Below are positions 44,624-53,920 of a DNA stretch of 64,000 nucleotides, piece by piece (the stretch's first letter is position 1; each line of letters starts with the position of its first letter). Below the pieces are notes generated by a model. The model ran no database searches and had not been told where the DNA came from. It worked only from the letters and a program-made list of their open reading frames with translations. A program made the position numbers and the translations under genes. The stretch covers positions 203,389-267,388 of the forward strand of contig JAGWFS010000001.1 of the NCBI GenBank assembly GCA_028867785.1, read 5' to 3'. Origin of the DNA: Nitrososphaerota archaeon. GTDB taxonomy: Archaea; Thermoproteota; Nitrososphaeria; Nitrososphaerales; Nitrosopumilaceae.

Positions 44624-44968
44624 ATGAATGAGGGGATTAGGAAGAATATTCATAAAATTAAAAAAATGAGAGAGTCCATCAAAAGACGGGCTGAGGTTTA
44701 TTCCAGTCTCGGGGCCCTTGACGACTGCGGAACAGCGCGTGCGCTAGGTTCGCTTCAACGTGCGCCTGCACCCGGCAAGAAGATACAAAAGATAGGCTTT
44801 ATCCTGCTGTTTTCACCAGAACCTTTTACCACTGTCGCAGGTGTGCCCATGATCATAGCTGGTAAGTATTTGGACAGAGTATACAACGGATCTACAATTT
44901 CAGACATTGGACATGAAACAAAGAACTTTGCAAGAGGAATTTCAGACTTTAAAGACAAGATAAGATAG
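44624..44968 (+). CDS. small basic protein with one hydrophobic segment, unknown function
   Basis: A 114-residue protein: a very basic, helical N-terminus (RKNIHKIKKMRESIKRR), a middle segment and one hydrophobic stretch (IGFILLFSPEPFTTVAGVPMIIAGKYL), then a charged tail. I do not recognise it. It might be a membrane-associated or lipid-binding protein. It lies divergent to the DtxR gene, so it could be a target of that regulator, but this is speculation. A hairpin followed by a T tract sits after its stop. Confidence 0.6.
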   Translation: MNEGIRKNIHKIKKMRESIKRRAEVYSSLGALDDCGTARALGSLQRAPAPGKKIQKIGFILLFSPEPFTTVAGVPMIIAGKYLDRVYNGSTISDIGHETKNFARGISDFKDKIR

Positions 44969-44977
44969 ACCGCCACA

Positions 44978-45024
44978 TGACGATTTTTTGATTTTGTCTA
45001 ACCATGTAGAAATCGTCAATTTTT
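44978..45024 (+). terminator. hairpin and T tract after the 44624-44968 gene
   Basis: TGACGATTT (44978-44986) and its complement AAATCGTCA (45010-45018) form a 9-bp stem with a 23-nt loop, followed at once by ATTTTT. It lies just after the stop of the plus-strand gene. Confidence 0.45.
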
Positions 45025-45199
45025 CAGAATCGTAGATCAGATTCCACAGGCAGACAAGATGATACAGTATCATGTTATTATGAGGTCATAGACACACATC
45101 AGGGTGATTCGCACATGTTGCCATAAGACGATTGTTGGTTAATTTTTGCAGTATTTGTTTTTATGAAACTCGGGCTGGTTTGTGGTTGTGGCGTTGCCT

Positions 45200-46501
45200 T
45201 TATTGCATTGTAATTACTGCAGTAGGAGGAACGTTTGGATGAATGACTGTTATTTGTACTTGGTCTGCACCTCTTCCATATCCGTTGCTTACACCAAGTT
45301 CAAAGACAAGTATGTCCGTGCTGCCAACCGGCACATCTGGTGCAACAAATTGCGGGGTGGCCGAATTTGTGTTAAGTAGAGTTACTGTGACTCCTGAAAC
45401 TTGTCTCCAAGAATATGTCAGATAACCGTATCCAGTACTCTTAGAGCCGTCTAATGTTACTTGATCATTTCCATTTACAGTTCTGTCAGGACCAGCGTTA
45501 GCAATCGGTGGCAAGGAATACCCTAATTGAGTATAAACAAAGCTGTTACAAGATCCAATCACAGTCTGACCAGCAGAGACAGTCAACAGAAATCCAATTT
45601 CAGAAGAATCAGGACCATTGGGAATTGTTACTGATGGGTTTAATGTATCTGCTGATGATATTTGAGCTGGTAAACCAGAGATCTGTTTCCACGAATAGGT
45701 CAATTGAGTATTAGATGGATTGCTTACAGTTGCCGGCAGAGTGACTTGAGATCCTCTCGCTCCTCCAATGACAGGTCCACATTGAATTGAAGGTTGGTTG
45801 TAGTAGCTATTACTCATGACTATAACGGTTTCTGAATCAGAACCCTGTCCGCCATGGCCATCATATGCTGTAAGTGTAAATTGTAAAGTTGTAGACGGTT
45901 GTGAGCCAACAGATGGGGCAGTAAATGTAGCAGCAGGTTGATCCGCTCCAGACAGTGTCACAGTACTGTTGCCTGAGATTTGCTTCCATTGGTACGTCAG
46001 AGCATCATTGTCAGGATCTGTTGCTGTGCCAGTCAAAGTCACTTTAGAAGATTCGGCTACTACGAGCTCATGTTGAGTTACAACTGTTGGCGGATGATTG
46101 ATGTGTACTACTTGAAGATTAAATGCGGTACTACTTGTTGCACCGTGGTTATCTGTAACTGTCAAGGCAAACCTCAGATATTTAGTATCGCCAGCTGAAA
46201 CTGGCGGTGTTGTAAACGTGATGGTTTGCCCCCCATTTACAAAACTAACAGGGTCACCAGACATCTGTTGCCAATAATATTTTACAAGAGTATTTCCTGC
46301 AACAGGTGTGAAGGAACCAACACCTGAAAGTGTTACCTGGGTTTGTTCATTTACTACAGCTGGACTACTGACAGCTCCTGTTTGGGCAAACGCCATATTA
46401 TGAGATGAGACAAGTGGAACAAATAATGCCGCTGCGGCAAACATTACAACACACGCAGTAAAAATTCCATGTTTATTAATAATGCGAGATCTCTCCGACA
46501 T
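45200..46501 (-). CDS. secreted four-PKD-domain protein (copy 1)
   Basis: A 433-residue exported protein. A signal peptide (about 1-40, ending near NMAFAQ) is followed by four PKD/Ig-like domains of about 90-100 residues. Each has the PKD-like pattern of a 'NxNxPPxxxAGxD' opening, 'VTLxGxxS', 'LTYxWxQxSG' and a final 'LxFxLTVxDxxG'. Its C-terminus (HPNVPPTAVITMQ) nearly matches that of the neighbouring copy. There is no visible membrane anchor. It is likely a surface or matrix protein. It and the next gene are paralogues in tandem, both on the minus strand. Confidence 0.88.
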   Translation of the reverse strand: MSERSRIINKHGIFTACVVMFAAAALFVPLVSSHNMAFAQTGAVSSPAVVNEQTQVTLSGVGSFTPVAGNTLVKYYWQQMSGDPVSFVNGGQTITFTTPPVSAGDTKYLRFALTVTDNHGATSSTAFNLQVVHINHPPTVVTQHELVVAESSKVTLTGTATDPDNDALTYQWKQISGNSTVTLSGADQPAATFTAPSVGSQPSTTLQFTLTAYDGHGGQGSDSETVIVMSNSYYNQPSIQCGPVIGGARGSQVTLPATVSNPSNTQLTYSWKQISGLPAQISSADTLNPSVTIPNGPDSSEIGFLLTVSAGQTVIGSCNSFVYTQLGYSLPPIANAGPDRTVNGNDQVTLDGSKSTGYGYLTYSWRQVSGVTVTLLNTNSATPQFVAPDVPVGSTDILVFELGVSNGYGRGADQVQITVIHPNVPPTAVITMQ

Positions 46502-46829
46502 GTGTGTTTATGAGTGAGTTATTAGGGGGTTATAAGCTTTTCATATAAATTAAAATTATTACAGACCAAATCTTTGTAACGTTACCATTTCAAAAAAGAT
46601 TAGATTGTCGATCTATCAATAACACAAGTCATCAAGAAACAAAATCTCCAAATTCTATTTTAGATCTGCTGCTTTCTCAAAAGTTTCAATTTTAAAAATC
46701 GCATTAAACGTCATTTAAAAAGTCTAGATTGTTCAGTGAGATTCAAAAAAGATCGTGATAAAAAATCTGAAGGATTATAGTAGATCGCCATTCTTGGACT
46801 TGAATAACAAGTTATGTAATAAGCTAAAT
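46502..46829. other. intergenic region between the two PKD genes
   Basis: About 330 bp of A/T-rich sequence. The part near 46530-46550 holds TATA-like elements (TTATAAG, ATAAATTA) and likely is the promoter region of the downstream PKD gene (start 46501). The rest shows no convincing gene, tRNA or repeat. Confidence 0.5.
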
Positions 46830-48107
46830 CTATTGTACAGTGATTTTAGCTGTTGGTGCACTGTTTGGATGTACTACCGTTATAGTAACTGTATTGCTGT
46901 TACTGCCACCGTCATTACTTACCGTAAGTTGGAATGTCAAAGTCTTGGTCTGACCTATATCAACATTAGGTGCAACAAAGTTTGGTTGTGCCGTTTTACT
47001 TGCTACCAAAAGCACTGGATCACCACCAGTTTGTGTCCAGACATATTGTAAGTTACCCCCGGTACTAGCAGTTCCATCCAGTGTTACCGAGTCACTATAT
47101 TGTACAGTCTCGTCAGGACCAGCATTTGCTACTGGAGGAGGAGTGCTGGCTTGCTGCTGTTGTGCAATGTTGACATTTAACCAACATTCTGGAAGATAGG
47201 TAACACCGTCATTGACAAACAAGACAAACTGTAATTGACCTGCAAGGTATTCAGGAGTAGCTCTAGTCGTCACAGGCTGCGGCACGGTAAACGATGGATT
47301 AGAGGAACCAGATGTAAAGACTACATTGGAGCCTCTGACTTGAGAAAAGTAGTATGACGGCAATGGTCCGTTGCTTGGATTGCTGATAATCGGCGACAGT
47401 GTTACTTGGTCACCTGCATTGGCAGTAATATCTGTACATGATAATGTTGCAGGCTGTGTCGGGGCACTTAGGACTGTAACTTGGATCTGCCCTATAGCTT
47501 TTCCACCGTATGGATCTGTTGCCTGTAGTAGGAATAAGAGTTTGTCACTTGATTTCGGGTCTATCATTGGTGCTGTAAATGACAAAGTAGGACTATTGGT
47601 GGCTGATAATGGTACAGTAGTACCAGAAAATTGCCCCCAAGAGTATGTCAATTTGTCATTATCAGGATCTGTTGCACTTCCTGATATTGTTACAGGAGAT
47701 CCTTCCATAACTGTGATATCTTTGCCCATCACTAAGATTGGATTATGATTAACGTGTTGAACCAGCACAACTAAGGTGGTGTGATCATATGCACCGTGAC
47801 CGTCATCTACTGTGAGTTGAAAAGTCAGTGACTGTGTTTGACCGGCTGGAACAGCTGGTGTCGTAAATGTTATGGCAGGATTGGTTGTGCTATCCAGTTT
47901 TACAGCTGGGCCATCTGTTTGTTGCCATGCATACGTCAGTGTGTCGCCATCCGGATCCGCAGAGGTCAAACCTGAAAGGGTTACTGAGGTTTGTTCATTA
48001 ACATGAATGACCTGGGTTAAAGCATTAGCATGGGTAAGAAGACTTGGCGTAATCATGACAAAGGCCACCGTTAATACTAAGATCGCAGAAGTTCTATCCA
48101 GATTCAA
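46830..48107 (-). CDS. secreted four-PKD-domain protein (copy 2)
   Basis: A 425-residue paralogue of the gene before it, with a signal peptide (about 1-30, SLLTHANALT) and four PKD-like domains. It ends in HPNSAPTAKITVQ. The two copies differ by many substitutions, so the duplication is old. A transcript start about 25 nt upstream of the ATG is not obvious. As with copy 1, no catalytic domain is present. The pair may make the two partners of one surface assembly. Confidence 0.88.
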   Translation of the reverse strand: MNLDRTSAILVLTVAFVMITPSLLTHANALTQVIHVNEQTSVTLSGLTSADPDGDTLTYAWQQTDGPAVKLDSTTNPAITFTTPAVPAGQTQSLTFQLTVDDGHGAYDHTTLVVLVQHVNHNPILVMGKDITVMEGSPVTISGSATDPDNDKLTYSWGQFSGTTVPLSATNSPTLSFTAPMIDPKSSDKLLFLLQATDPYGGKAIGQIQVTVLSAPTQPATLSCTDITANAGDQVTLSPIISNPSNGPLPSYYFSQVRGSNVVFTSGSSNPSFTVPQPVTTRATPEYLAGQLQFVLFVNDGVTYLPECWLNVNIAQQQQASTPPPVANAGPDETVQYSDSVTLDGTASTGGNLQYVWTQTGGDPVLLVASKTAQPNFVAPNVDIGQTKTLTFQLTVSNDGGSNSNTVTITVVHPNSAPTAKITVQ

Positions 48108-48218
48108 TACGATGCAACTACCTATCTAGGATGATTAAAACTTTTCTATCTAATTATTATTGATATATTGTCCTAAAATTAATTCACCAATAATCTAAAG
48201 ATAAGATCGTCATCGATA

Positions 48219-48335
48219 ATGGAGGATGGCATCCAAGCAAGAAAGGAGACATACAAAAAGATCATCGTCTCCCGTGAAACATCACAAGGATCTTCCGATT
48301 ATTTGCAATCTATTTTTGACACATTGTTAGAATGA
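48219..48335 (+). CDS. possible short gene (38 aa)
   Basis: An ATG-started frame of 38 residues, rich in Lys, Arg, Glu and Ser (QARKETYKK, SRETSQGSSD), lying in an otherwise empty stretch upstream of the DUF192 gene. Its composition looks like a real soluble peptide, but no clear TATA element lies at the right distance. It is therefore a candidate only. Confidence 0.25.
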   Translation: MEDGIQARKETYKKIIVSRETSQGSSDYLQSIFDTLLE

Positions 48336-48429
48336 TGCAATTGTTGATCATAAACACAGTCAGGTGAGAAATAAATCAAATTCACAGATTCGTCATGTTT
48401 TTCCATACAACAGGGGTTTCCATTGGTTT

Positions 48430-48437
48430 TTAATTAG
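48430..48437 (+). promoter_or_regulatory. TATA-like box of the DUF192 gene
   Basis: TTAATTAG is centred about 24 nt upstream of the GTG at 48457, which sets the start of the DUF192 protein. Confidence 0.45.
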
Positions 48438-48456
48438 TTGTATCCAGTATGCTCTT

Positions 48457-48951
48457 GTGGCAACAAGAGGCCAGATATTAATTCCAATAGCCATTACCGC
48501 AGCGATAATTGGCATTGTCGGGGTACTGACAATTCCTGCAGATTCCAAGCTTGCCGAAGTCAAATTTCCAAAGGGCACTGTAAAGTTGGACAATGTCACG
48601 CTGGACGTACAAATAGCAGAAACAGACGCTCAAAGAGCCAGGGGTTTGATGTTTCAAGATCCCATGCCATATGACCAAGGAATGATCTTTGTCATGGATA
48701 ACGAACAGGTCATCCCCATATGGATGCTAAACATGCAGTTTCCACTGGATATAATTTGGTTTGATAGTAATGGAAATGTAGTTCACATTGCAAAATATGT
48801 GCAGCCGTGCAAATCTGCTCTTGAGACAGCTACGTGTACTGTAGATAACGGTGGTGGCAAGCTTGCAAAATATGTGCTCGAGGTAACGGCAGGATTTGTT
48901 AGCAAATACAACATAACAGCGAGTTCCAAACTGCAAATAATATCTATCTGA
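48457..48951 (+). CDS. membrane-anchored DUF192 protein
   Basis: A 164-residue protein of the DUF192 family (RGLMFQDPMPYDQGMIFVM, WMLNMQFPLDIIWFD), preceded by an N-terminal membrane helix (ILIPIAITAAIIGIVGVLTI). DUF192 proteins are secreted small beta-barrels of unknown function. I take GTG at 48457 as start because the TATA-like TTAATTAG is 24 nt upstream and the resulting protein begins with the signal anchor; the longer frame from 48364 would add a run without sense. It overlaps the end of the acs gene by 8 nt, facing it. Confidence 0.82.
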   Translation: MATRGQILIPIAITAAIIGIVGVLTIPADSKLAEVKFPKGTVKLDNVTLDVQIAETDAQRARGLMFQDPMPYDQGMIFVMDNEQVIPIWMLNMQFPLDIIWFDSNGNVVHIAKYVQPCKSALETATCTVDNGGGKLAKYVLEVTAGFVSKYNITASSKLQIISI

Positions 48952-50866
48952 TTTTATTTTTTCTGATTACCCGGTGTAGCTCATTGAATGCATTGCGCAC
49001 TTCGTCGACAGCCTCTCCATCCTCCAATGTGCTTACATCACCAATCTTTTCATTACTTGCTACAGATTTTAGTAATCTTCGCATTATCTTGCCGCTTCTT
49101 GTCTTTGGAAGTTTTGAGACGATATACAGTTGATCAGGGGTTGCAATTGGTCCCACCACTTTTCGTATATGCTGAACTAGTTCGTCTTCCAGTTGTTCGC
49201 TTGATACTATGCCTTCTTTTAGAACCAAGAATGCAACTATCGACTCGCCTTTTACTTCATGTGGAATTCCACAGACTGCAGCTTCTGCTACTGATTTGTG
49301 AGATACAAAACCGCTTTCAATTTCTGCCGTTCCAAGTCTGTGACCTGCAATCTTTAGGACATCATCTGCCCTGCCCAGCATCCAAAAATAGCCATCTTTG
49401 TCCATGATAGCATAGTCTCCAGAATAGTACATGGTTTTGTATTTTGACCAGTAAACAGTCTTGTATTTTTCGTCATCGCCCCACAAGGAAAGAAGCATTC
49501 CTGGCCACGGTGCCTTTGCAACTAGATATCCTTTTTTTTCAGGTGGAAGATCATTACCATCTTCATCAACTACCGTCATGCTAATACCCGGCAGTTGCCT
49601 TGTTGCAGAGCCCGGCTTTAGCGGCACAGTTTCAAGTCCTGGAATAGAGGAGATCATTGTTCCACCGGTCTCTGTCTGCCACCAGGTATCTACTATCGGG
49701 CATTTTTCTTTTCCAATCACTCTGAAATACCATCGCCACACCTCAGGGTTTATTGGCTCGCCCACAGTACCAAGAAGCCTCAAGCTTGAAAGATCTTTTG
49801 AATTTGGAAGCAAATCACCGTACTTCATGAACATGCGCAATGCGGTTGGGGTGGTATAGAGAATTGTGATTTTATATCTTTCAACGAGATCCCATATTCT
49901 TGCAGGAGTTGGGAAAACCAAGGTACCCTCATACATGACTTGGGTAGCACCATGCATTAACGGTCCATAGACAACATAGCTGTGTCCTGTCACCCATCCA
50001 ATATCAGCAGTACAAAAATAAATATCAGATTCCTTGATATCGAAAATCCACTTGAACGTACTGCGAATGTGCACCAAGTAACCGCCAGTACCGTGGAGAA
50101 CTCCTTTTGGCTTTCCCGTAGTTCCTGACGTATACAGTATGTAAAGAGGATGAGCGCTGTCAAGTTTTTCTGGCTCGCAGTGTTCTGGTGCACCATTTAC
50201 AAGATCAGCCCATCTCTTGTCTTTTTCACCCTTGGATACAGGAATCTTGGCATGTTCATATACCAAGACATGCTCTACAAAATCAAGACCGGAGACTGCT
50301 TCATCGATAACCTGCTTCAGTTTTACTATCTCCCCTCTTCTAAAACCGCCATCTGCCGTAACTATCACTTTTGATCTAGAGTCAATTACCCTGTCACGGA
50401 TAGATTGTGAGCTAAAACCGGAAAAAATTACCGTATGTATGGCTCCAATCCTAGCGCATGCAAGCATGGAGATGACCAGTTCAGGAATCATGGGCAGATA
50501 AATGGTCACTCTGTCGCCTTTTTCCACTCCAATGGACTTGAAAACATTTGCAACTCTGCATACATAGTCTAGCAATTCTTGATATGTCAGGGAACGCGTC
50601 TTCCCGTCTTCGCCTTCCCACAATATGGCAGTCTTCTTGCCATTTTTTTGAGATACGACGTCAAGCGCGTTGTAAGAGGCATTTGTCTTTCCGTTCACGA
50701 ACCACCTTGCAAACGGCTGGTTCCATTCCAGTGTTTTGTTCCATCGTTCAAACCAATGAAGGTTGTTTGCCTCCTCATCCCAGAACTTTATGTAATCTTG
50801 GCTGGCCCGTTTTCTTGTCAGGGTATCGTTGTTACCAAGACCTATGGTGTATGCAGTATCCAACAA
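48944..50866 (-). CDS. acs: acetyl-CoA synthetase (AMP-forming)
   Basis: A 640-residue ANL-family enzyme. The adenylation motif YTSGTTGKPKGV, the DTWWQTETGG motif and GRADDVLKIAGHRLG with the catalytic Lys in the C-terminal KTRSGKIMRR are present. Length and order match acetyl- (or propionyl-) CoA synthetases. In autotrophic thaumarchaea this may assimilate acetate or act on 3-hydroxypropionate-related acids, but the sequence does not tell. The start is TTG at 50866 and may be wrong by a few codons: no TATA box or SD is clear. Confidence 0.9.
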   Translation of the reverse strand: MLDTAYTIGLGNNDTLTRKRASQDYIKFWDEEANNLHWFERWNKTLEWNQPFARWFVNGKTNASYNALDVVSQKNGKKTAILWEGEDGKTRSLTYQELLDYVCRVANVFKSIGVEKGDRVTIYLPMIPELVISMLACARIGAIHTVIFSGFSSQSIRDRVIDSRSKVIVTADGGFRRGEIVKLKQVIDEAVSGLDFVEHVLVYEHAKIPVSKGEKDKRWADLVNGAPEHCEPEKLDSAHPLYILYTSGTTGKPKGVLHGTGGYLVHIRSTFKWIFDIKESDIYFCTADIGWVTGHSYVVYGPLMHGATQVMYEGTLVFPTPARIWDLVERYKITILYTTPTALRMFMKYGDLLPNSKDLSSLRLLGTVGEPINPEVWRWYFRVIGKEKCPIVDTWWQTETGGTMISSIPGLETVPLKPGSATRQLPGISMTVVDEDGNDLPPEKKGYLVAKAPWPGMLLSLWGDDEKYKTVYWSKYKTMYYSGDYAIMDKDGYFWMLGRADDVLKIAGHRLGTAEIESGFVSHKSVAEAAVCGIPHEVKGESIVAFLVLKEGIVSSEQLEDELVQHIRKVVGPIATPDQLYIVSKLPKTRSGKIMRRLLKSVASNEKIGDVSTLEDGEAVDEVRNAFNELHRVIRKNKIR

Positions 50867-50942
50867 GTATGGTTTGTCGTGTCATCAAAAAAATGTTCGC
50901 TCAAAAGGAGGTGGGAGCGAATCTTCCCGTTCCAACAGACGG

Positions 50943-51767
50943 TTAAGAAGAAGATATCCTCTTAAGCCAGTCTGAGTCTTGAGGTTCTTCCTCACCATCG
51001 GCTCCAATAGCAACTGGTTTTGGGGCTGCGGGTGTTTGGGGATTATCATTACCAACTGCCACTCCAGTGGATACTGGTGTCTTTGGTTGAGGAGCGGGAG
51101 GGTTTTCTACCTTGCCAAGGTAAGAAACGGCGGCTGAATGAACGTCCTGTTTTGGACTTTCTGTTCGCTCCAGATTATCAACTGAAAGATCGTTGATGCG
51201 ACGTTGGATGTTTACTATCTCCGCTTTTTCATGCTCTATGTGTTCGATGATTTCAACCGTGTGAGTTTTGACTGACTCGTACTTGGCATCAGATATCTCG
51301 TTGCTCTTGTTTTGCAACTTGGCATCAAATCTCAGCATCCTGATTGATTTTAGCTGATTGTCAAGATCTGACAGTCTTTTCTCTAGTTTGTCTCTAATCT
51401 GTTTCTCGGTCTCATCAAGAGTAAGTAATTTCATCTTGTACTTTTCGTGGATCAGTTCAGCGTCCTCCTTCATGTCGTCATTGTCAGATACGATGTCTAT
51501 CAGTGCACGTATTCGGCGCAATGTAAGGCCCTTTTCTCGCAACAATCGCTGGGCGTCCAATCTCCATCTAGGAATAAAGATCACATACTGCCCCTGTACG
51601 ACTAGCTGCTCAAATGGAATCTGTTTCAGTCCTTCAGAGCCGCAATCAACACCTACGGTTTGTACACTTCCGTCAATGTCAGTTATGGTTCCTATGACCT
51701 TGCCAATGTAAGTTCCGTACATGTCCTTAACTTGCTTGCCGATAAACTCGACATCTTCTTTGCTCAT
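50943..51767 (-). CDS. cdvA: CdvA-like cell division protein
   Basis: A 274-residue protein that matches CdvA, the membrane-recruiting subunit of the archaeal ESCRT-III division system. An N-terminal PRC-barrel-like domain (about 1-85, YGTYIGKVIGTITD, VIFIPRWRLDAQ) is followed by a long coiled coil (about 95-200) and a Pro-rich tail ending in DSDWLKRI, likely the site that binds CdvB. I set the start at the ATG 51765-51767 because of a TATA-like TATATC 24.5 nt upstream; the frame could be extended but without a promoter. The other Cdv genes are not in the window, as is usual in this phylum. Confidence 0.85.
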   Translation of the reverse strand: MSKEDVEFIGKQVKDMYGTYIGKVIGTITDIDGSVQTVGVDCGSEGLKQIPFEQLVVQGQYVIFIPRWRLDAQRLLREKGLTLRRIRALIDIVSDNDDMKEDAELIHEKYKMKLLTLDETEKQIRDKLEKRLSDLDNQLKSIRMLRFDAKLQNKSNEISDAKYESVKTHTVEIIEHIEHEKAEIVNIQRRINDLSVDNLERTESPKQDVHSAAVSYLGKVENPPAPQPKTPVSTGVAVGNDNPQTPAAPKPVAIGADGEEEPQDSDWLKRISSS

Positions 51768-51788
51768 TGGACCCTGTTCATATTTTTG

Positions 51789-51794
51789 ATATAA
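51789..51794 (-). promoter_or_regulatory. TATA-like box of cdvA
   Basis: TATATC is centred 24.5 nt upstream of the ATG at 51767. It decides the start of CdvA over a longer in-frame reading. Confidence 0.5.
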
Positions 51795-51909
51795 CCAGCA
51801 AAGTGTTAACAAGGTTTCAAATTTTTGTAAGATCATTTTAGCTAAGTTTTCTTGCTTTTTATGAGATATTCAGTAATTTTAAAATCACTGGGATTGTAAT
51901 GGTCCAATA

Positions 51910-52203
51910 ATGATTACAAAGGAAGAACTGGACGAGGTCCTACATTTTGTTTCAAAGCGATGGGTGGACATGAGCCGCGAGCCAAACCACAAGGCCTTTG
52001 AAAACATGCCGACTGATTTTTGGATGAATTCCATGGGAGGCGGCGCGGGAGAAGGAAAATGGGTGACGACTTTGATGTATACTGAAGACACACAGGAAGC
52101 AGAATCGTTTAAGGAGGTGTTGCTAAGATGGCAAGCTCGTCGCAATACGCTCAAGCCTGGATCGACAGACTTGATTCAGATTGGAAAAAAGACAGAGCAC
52201 TAA
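51910..52203 (+). CDS. small soluble protein, unknown function
   Basis: A 97-residue protein without membrane segment. It contains a helical start (ITKEELDEVLHFVSKRW), a Gly-rich stretch (SMGGGAGEGKWV) and a helical, basic end. I do not know the family. A TATA-like attttaaaat is centred about 29 nt upstream of the ATG. It lies divergent to cdvA and 43 nt before the ThyX-like gene, with its own promoter in between. Confidence 0.6.
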   Translation: MITKEELDEVLHFVSKRWVDMSREPNHKAFENMPTDFWMNSMGGGAGEGKWVTTLMYTEDTQEAESFKEVLLRWQARRNTLKPGSTDLIQIGKKTEH

Positions 52204-52218
52204 GATCGTAGTAGATTA

Positions 52219-52226
52219 TTTATAAT
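52219..52226 (+). promoter_or_regulatory. TATA-like box of the tandem ThyX-like gene
   Basis: TTTATAAT is centred 24.5 nt upstream of the TTG at 52247, the start chosen for the ThyX-like protein. Confidence 0.45.
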
Positions 52227-52246
52227 TGAACTGCTTTCGAATCGTG

Positions 52247-53860
52247 TTGTCAGAATTTTCCGAGTCTGAAAAGGAGACCTTGTTAAAACACTTTTCCAAT
52301 GTAGATGATTCTGTTTTTGCAATAGTAACGCCGCGGCAGGTAGACCGCGGTGCGCTCATGTCAAGATACAGCAGAACTGACAAGAGCATGCGCAAAATTT
52401 TCCTTGACGAGTTTCTCCAAAATGAAAACCGCGGGGAGGAATTTTACAACAAGGTTTTGCTAGAATATGGGGATGATTCTGTAGCCGAGCTTGGAGAAGC
52501 GCAGATTGCAATAGAGGGACTGTCAAACATTGCGGTAAAAAAAATAGAAGACCGCCGAATTGGTCTGTCGTATCTTGAAAAATCTTCCAGATATGTTACT
52601 TGGGATAAGAAAGCAAATGGAGAGTACAAATTTCTTAGAGATTCAGACATAATGAATTCAAAACATTCAGACGCATATCTAGAATCTTGCAATTTGGATT
52701 TTGACATATACTCTAGAAACATTTCTCCAATGATTTCATACATTCAGGAAAGGGAACCAATTGAAAATCAAAAATTCAGGAATTCTTCCGGAGAAGATGT
52801 TGTGTTTTCAAAACTTGCAAATGAAGATGATATCAAATCTGCCACACGCATTTACAATGCCACAATAAAGGCCAAGGCGTTGGATATACTACGAGGCATA
52901 CTTCCCGCCTCAGCCCTCACAAATGTTGGAATTACCGGAAACGGGCGTGCTTTTGAGTATCTTCTCACCATATTATATTCCTCCACCCTCAAAGAAGAGA
53001 GAGAACTTGGTTCAAAAATACACAGGGAACTTGATACCACCATCAAGTCATTTGTCAAGAGATCTGATGACAAGCATGGAAAGCTTTTGCAAAACTATAT
53101 CTCAAAACTAAAAAACACTTCCGAGTCATTTGGTAAAAAACATCTCAAGATTAGGAAACCGAGAGACTTTCTTGTTGAACTAACCGAATACGAGCCTGAG
53201 AAAAAGGCAGAAGCTAGAATAATTTCCGCCCTATTGTACGAGCAGTCGCCCGGAATGTCGTACGGCGAAATCTCATCCCAAGTAAGAAAAATGAATTCTA
53301 TGACAAGAAAGAAAATCATCAAAGCCTTTGTAAATTTGCGAATGAACAGGAGACAGAGGCCTCCAAGGGGGTTTGAGATGGCAGATTATACGTTTGATCT
53401 GCTGACTAACTTTGGCATGTTCCGTGACTTGCACAGACACCGTGTGCTAACCCTAGAAAGGCAGTTGTTGACAACAGATCACGGTTTTGCAGTTCCCGAT
53501 GAGATCAAATCACTTGGGATTAGAAAGGACTATGAGGACTGCATGTACAAATCAAAAGAAGTTTTTGACCTGCTAAGAAAACAAACTCCTGAACAGGCGC
53601 AATATGTTGTGAACTTTGCATACAGGTACAACTACTTTATGAAAATGAATCTAAGGGAAGCCGTACATTTGATAGAGCTGCGAACTGTCCCTCAGGGTCA
53701 TCCTGACTATCGCAAGGTCGCACAAGAAATGTTCAAGTCAATTAAAAAAGTTCAGCCTAATCTTTGTCAGATAATAAAATACGCCGATCTGAAAAGCTAC
53801 AGTCTTGAAAGACTCGAATCTGAAAAAAGAATAGAAGAGAAACGAAAACAATTACGCTAG
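52247..53860 (+). CDS. tandem ThyX-like flavin-dependent thymidylate synthase family protein
   Basis: A 537-residue protein with two ThyX-like halves. The N-terminal half has [13 protein letters not shown] and EKSSRY; the C-terminal half has [15 protein letters not shown] and later [13 protein letters not shown]. Canonical ThyX has RHRxxS with a reactive Ser; here the position reads Thr (RHRVLT), and the signature in the N-terminal half is absent. It is about twice the length of a normal subunit. It may be an intramolecular dimer with one active site, or have lost synthase activity. The start is TTG at 52247, with a GTG three bases upstream as an alternative. Confidence 0.8.
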   Translation: MSEFSESEKETLLKHFSNVDDSVFAIVTPRQVDRGALMSRYSRTDKSMRKIFLDEFLQNENRGEEFYNKVLLEYGDDSVAELGEAQIAIEGLSNIAVKKIEDRRIGLSYLEKSSRYVTWDKKANGEYKFLRDSDIMNSKHSDAYLESCNLDFDIYSRNISPMISYIQEREPIENQKFRNSSGEDVVFSKLANEDDIKSATRIYNATIKAKALDILRGILPASALTNVGITGNGRAFEYLLTILYSSTLKEERELGSKIHRELDTTIKSFVKRSDDKHGKLLQNYISKLKNTSESFGKKHLKIRKPRDFLVELTEYEPEKKAEARIISALLYEQSPGMSYGEISSQVRKMNSMTRKKIIKAFVNLRMNRRQRPPRGFEMADYTFDLLTNFGMFRDLHRHRVLTLERQLLTTDHGFAVPDEIKSLGIRKDYEDCMYKSKEVFDLLRKQTPEQAQYVVNFAYRYNYFMKMNLREAVHLIELRTVPQGHPDYRKVAQEMFKSIKKVQPNLCQIIKYADLKSYSLERLESEKRIEEKRKQLR

Positions 53861-53920
53861 AATTTTATGTTTACTTGAAACCATCTGGTGCCATACATGT
53901 GATTGATTTTAGATACTGCA

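Noticed and set aside
46755..47051. 98-residue plus-strand frame overlapping the PKD copy 2 gene
   Set aside because: Most of it is antisense to a well-supported PKD gene, with scattered Cys/Tyr composition typical of shadow frames.
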